Source: Bacilli bacterium
GTDB taxonomy: Bacteria; Bacillota_I; Bacilli_A; RF39; UBA660
DNA length: 5,295 nucleotides
NCBI GenBank assembly: GCA_017550205.1
Contig: JAFZPS010000049.1
Location: forward strand, 1-5,295
Reading direction: 5' to 3'
In this document: in pieces, positions 5,208-5,295 of the stretch
Layout: the number at the start of each line of letters is the position of its first letter
Numbering within the stretch: the first letter of the stretch is position 1
Program-made: the position numbers and the translations under genes
The notes under the pieces: model-generated
Told to the model about the DNA's origin: nothing
Databases searched by the model: none
The model's input: the letters and a program-made list of their open reading frames with translations, nothing else

Positions 5208-5295
5208 GATTTTACCTCCTTTCTATAACACTTTTTTATATCTAAATTATTTCTAAATCATTTATTATCATACCTAGATTATCTAAATTATCTAT
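5208..5295 (-). promoter_or_regulatory. Leader of the large protein gene with TCTAAAT repeats and strong ribosome site
   Basis: GAAAGGAGG at 5223-5215 is the ribosome site. Further up, the plus-strand word TCTAAAT occurs at 5241, 5252 and 5282, and a 12-base perfect repeat (TATCTAAATTAT) lies at 5239-5250 and 5280-5291. TATAAA at 5240-5235 on the minus strand could be a -10 box, but I find no convincing -35 at the right distance, so the promoter may be there, activated by a factor, or beyond the right edge. Confidence 0.35.

Overview
This is an AT-rich, low-GC window in which every convincing gene lies on the minus strand. Strong AGGAGG-type ribosome sites, ATG or GTG starts, TAA or TAG stops and an all-TGG tryptophan vocabulary point to a Bacillota genome using the ordinary bacterial code. 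SipW-type secretion, an InlB-type beta repeat and WRIIGV...VRPTVYLK modules together suggest an uncultured, possibly gut-associated member of the Bacilli or a relative. That placement is an inference, because no phylogenetic marker gene is present.

Reading in the direction of transcription (right to left): (1) 5208-5295 is a leader with TCTAAAT repeats and a strong ribosome site. (2) 5207-2226 encodes a 993-residue secreted protein. It has a SipW-type signal peptide, a TasA/camelysin-like beta domain, a large Cys-rich module, one InlB-type repeat and a second copy of the large module. It ends at a clear hairpin terminator (2195-2224). (3) 2194-2011 is an intergenic region with a plausible promoter. 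(4) 2010-1438 encodes a 190-residue TasA-like subunit with its own SipW-type signal peptide. (5) 1437-1356 is an 82-nt spacer almost wholly filled by two RNA hairpins; the larger has 21 uninterrupted pairs and ends exactly at the next ribosome site. (6) 1355-207 encodes a 382-residue, Ser-His (SipW/ER-type) signal peptidase with a long multi-pass N-terminal domain. (7) 192-1 is the start of a small two-helix membrane protein that runs off the left edge.

Taken together, the window looks like a dedicated secretion and assembly cassette: a special signal peptidase, a small TasA-like subunit that could polymerise, and a giant protein whose N-terminal domain is homologous to that subunit and so could sit in or on the same fibre while displaying two disulfide-rich modules. 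The homology and shared signal-peptide pattern are visible in the sequence. The fibre model comes from the Bacillus tapA-sipW-tasA and calY systems and is an inference here. The least expected observations are the RNA hairpin between substrate and peptidase, the unusual N-terminal extension of the peptidase, and the eight paired cysteines repeated in each module.
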